From the NCBI GenBank assembly GCA_031292655.1, contig JARLGO010000415.1, forward strand, positions 1-36,245: a stretch of 36,245 bases of DNA, given 5' to 3'. The stretch is from Geothrix sp. GTDB lineage: Bacteria; Acidobacteriota; Holophagae; Holophagales; Holophagaceae. Below are positions 34,687-36,245 of this stretch, piece after piece; position 1 is the stretch's first letter, and every line of letters begins with the position of its first letter. The notes beneath the pieces were generated by a model. That model saw only the letters and a program-made list of their open reading frames with translations. It was not told the origin of the DNA and did not search any database. The position numbers and the translations under genes were made by a program.

Positions 34687-36051
34687 ATGCCAGTTATGCT
34701 TCCAGGCCCTAGCATCGGCATGCGGTTATTCACCCTGAAGGTGGCCTGCTCTGCGTCTACCAATTTTTCCATTTTTGAGATTCAATACCGCGACCTCTGT
34801 AACCCGATCAATCACGTCTTCGCCACTTATGCGAAGGTTCCTGATAGCCTCCTCTACACGTCGGGCCCTGGATCCACGTTGGTTCCGCTTCCGGGCTCCT
34901 GGATCTATGTGGATGGCACCGATATCTACCTGCAGTTGATCCAGGGTTATGCCGGTTCTGTGATCACCATGATCAACCTCTATAAGCTTACCGGCATCGA
35001 TCCCACCACCAAGATAGGGACGTTCGTCCTCATCAGCACCAACTCCACGCCTGGGGTGAGCCCGAATTTCAGTTATGGGATTCCAGGAGATGGTGGTTAT
35101 ACCCCTTTCGGAGAAACAACAGCAAATTATTCAATTTCATATAGCGCCGGGAACCTAGATGGAACCAACGTCACGACACTCCTAACCCAGACCGATTACA
35201 ACGGGACTCACACATTAGGAGATACCCAGACGATCAATGGTGCAGTGCTATTGCTAACCCCCTATTATCCAAGCGGTGGAGGGATTAAGCTCACCGTCAC
35301 CGAGACTTACCGGCATCGCATCATCGAAGCCACGGGCTATTATGTGCTCAACAATGTGCGGCCCTTTGGTGGCTCTATCACTTACTCCATTGGGGGCGGC
35401 ATAGCAGTGACAGAAGAAGGCGGATCTACGGAGTGGAACTGGCCTGCGCAGCCTGTCCTGAATGGGGCCCTATGGGAACTCGCAACGCTGACCGCCTGCC
35501 TGCCTGTCGCACTAACTTGCGGGGGAGAGTTTGGGGTGTTCTTTGGCAACCGAACAACCTATTCGGGATACAACGCTCACACGGGTGCGAGTGGCACGGC
35601 GACCAATGTTTTCATGTGCCAGAGCAACCTGGGAAACGTGATGGCCTACACGGGTGTCACCAGCCGGTCCAGTGGTGCCGAGTTACTGGCGGGGATCTGG
35701 GGTGCCAATGCCGAGGCTCAGGTGTGGAGCGCCTATCAGCGTGGACCGGCCTATACCTATGCCTCCAAGGGACTGGGAACGGCCTACGACTACAACGACC
35801 ACTATGTCGTGAAGGGCTCCGATACAGCGTTTGCCAACAAATACTCCATCTTCTCCTACCTGGACGAGAGCGACGGCTCGGTCATCTGGGTCAAGGGTGT
35901 GGAAGACCCCAAGCCAGAGCTTTGGCGGGACAACGTGAAGCTCTACGACATGAACGGTCGCCGCTCCCAGGGCCAGCTCTGGCCCCGCACCCGCCTCGGC
36001 ATGTGCCAGGCCAGGCCCGAAAAGGGCCAGCTCTGGCCGCGTACACGATGA
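34687..36051 (+). CDS. Terminal tail-associated/receptor-binding candidate, unknown family
   Basis: 454-aa ORF after the fibre gene; AT-richer, Tyr/Thr/Gly/Ser-rich. Confidence 0.55.
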   Translation: MPVMLPGPSIGMRLFTLKVACSASTNFSIFEIQYRDLCNPINHVFATYAKVPDSLLYTSGPGSTLVPLPGSWIYVDGTDIYLQLIQGYAGSVITMINLYKLTGIDPTTKIGTFVLISTNSTPGVSPNFSYGIPGDGGYTPFGETTANYSISYSAGNLDGTNVTTLLTQTDYNGTHTLGDTQTINGAVLLLTPYYPSGGGIKLTVTETYRHRIIEATGYYVLNNVRPFGGSITYSIGGGIAVTEEGGSTEWNWPAQPVLNGALWELATLTACLPVALTCGGEFGVFFGNRTTYSGYNAHTGASGTATNVFMCQSNLGNVMAYTGVTSRSSGAELLAGIWGANAEAQVWSAYQRGPAYTYASKGLGTAYDYNDHYVVKGSDTAFANKYSIFSYLDESDGSVIWVKGVEDPKPELWRDNVKLYDMNGRRSQGQLWPRTRLGMCQARPEKGQLWPRTR

Positions 36052-36073
36052 ACGGCCCCAGGGCGGCCGTTCA

Positions 36074-36092
36074 TTCAAAAAGAATGGAAGTT
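36074..36092 (+). promoter_or_regulatory. Right-end transposase-binding-type site (R3-like)
   Basis: TTCAAAAAGAATGGAAGTT identical to 350-368. Confidence 0.75.
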
Positions 36093-36106
36093 CCAATCAT
36101 TTTGAA
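36088..36106 (-). promoter_or_regulatory. Right-end transposase-binding-type site (R2-like), overlapping R3
   Basis: Reverse complement TTCAAAATGATTGGAACTT. Confidence 0.6.
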
Positions 36107-36116
36107 CCCGCCACCT

Positions 36117-36138
36117 GGATTCTTTTTGACGCGCCACA
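36117..36138 (-). repeat. Right terminal inverted repeat / R1-like site
   Basis: Reverse complement TGTGGCGCGTCAAAAAGAATCC. Confidence 0.7.
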
Positions 36139-36245
36139 GTCATCCCCGCGAGCCCGGCCAGGGCCTCGACCGTCCGGGGACTCTGCGCCAGGAGGTCCAG
36201 CAGTTCCATCCGCTTCGGATTGGCTAGGCCCTTGGCCAGGCGGGC
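36139..36245 (-). CDS. Host gene fragment, ArsR-family HTH regulator N-terminal portion
   Basis: Reverse frame ARLAKGLANPKRMELLDLLAQSPRTVEALAGLAGM resembles the ArsR/SmtB pattern (KALANP.R..IL..L......V..LA...G). Confidence 0.65.

Larger units (their letters stand above)
142..36138 (+). mobile_element. Mu-like transposable prophage (siphovirus-type tail)
   Basis: Imperfect terminal inverted repeats: left TGTGAACCGTCGAAATGATTCG (142-163) and right reverse complement TGTGGCGCGTCAAAAAGAATCC (36138-36117), 15/22 identical with TG...CA termini. Mu gene order (repressor, transposase A/B, GemA, lysis, gp27/28/29/30, I/Z, capsid, gp36, G, gp37). Host-like coding fragments lie outside. Confidence 0.85.

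Noticed and set aside
33102-36051. Invertible tail-fibre segment as in Mu G
   Set aside because: No Gin-like recombinase gene and no inverted crossover sites seen; the repeats found are direct.
1-36245. tRNA/rRNA genes
   Set aside because: None recognised on reading either strand.

Overview
The window holds an essentially complete Mu-like transposable prophage (about 142-36138, ~36.0 kb) with only short host flanks. It reads left to right as: terminal inverted repeat and transposase-binding-type sites; minus-strand CI-like repressor; operator region; HTH protein; MuA-type DDE transposase; MuB-type ATPase; an early/middle operon of small genes (DUF3164, DUF4406-like, a sigma-70-like factor, GemA/gp16 and others); intrinsic terminator; one minus-strand HTH gene; lysis cassette; Mu-type head genes (gp27/gp28 terminase, portal fused to MuF, I/Z protease-scaffold, decoration, capsid, gp36, gpG, gp37); a siphovirus-like tail module (tube, frameshifted chaperone, 1028-aa tape measure, no sheath); tail-tip and fibre genes; and a right end with clustered sites. 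Main points of interest: (1) a phage-encoded sigma-70-like factor in a Mu-type phage where I see no Mor/C activator; (2) a 21-bp perfect inverted copy of a left-end site inside the terminase gene, written in codons atypical for this genome; (3) a cluster of seven GGTTGTCCTGT iterons inside the transposase 5' coding region; (4) two different truncated host genes (bshC-like, arsR-like) at the ends with no target-site duplication; (5) a -1 frameshift tail chaperone; (6) a poly-G frameshifted gene; (7) an internal-start scaffold. All family calls come from reading the protein sequences by eye; no searches were run.
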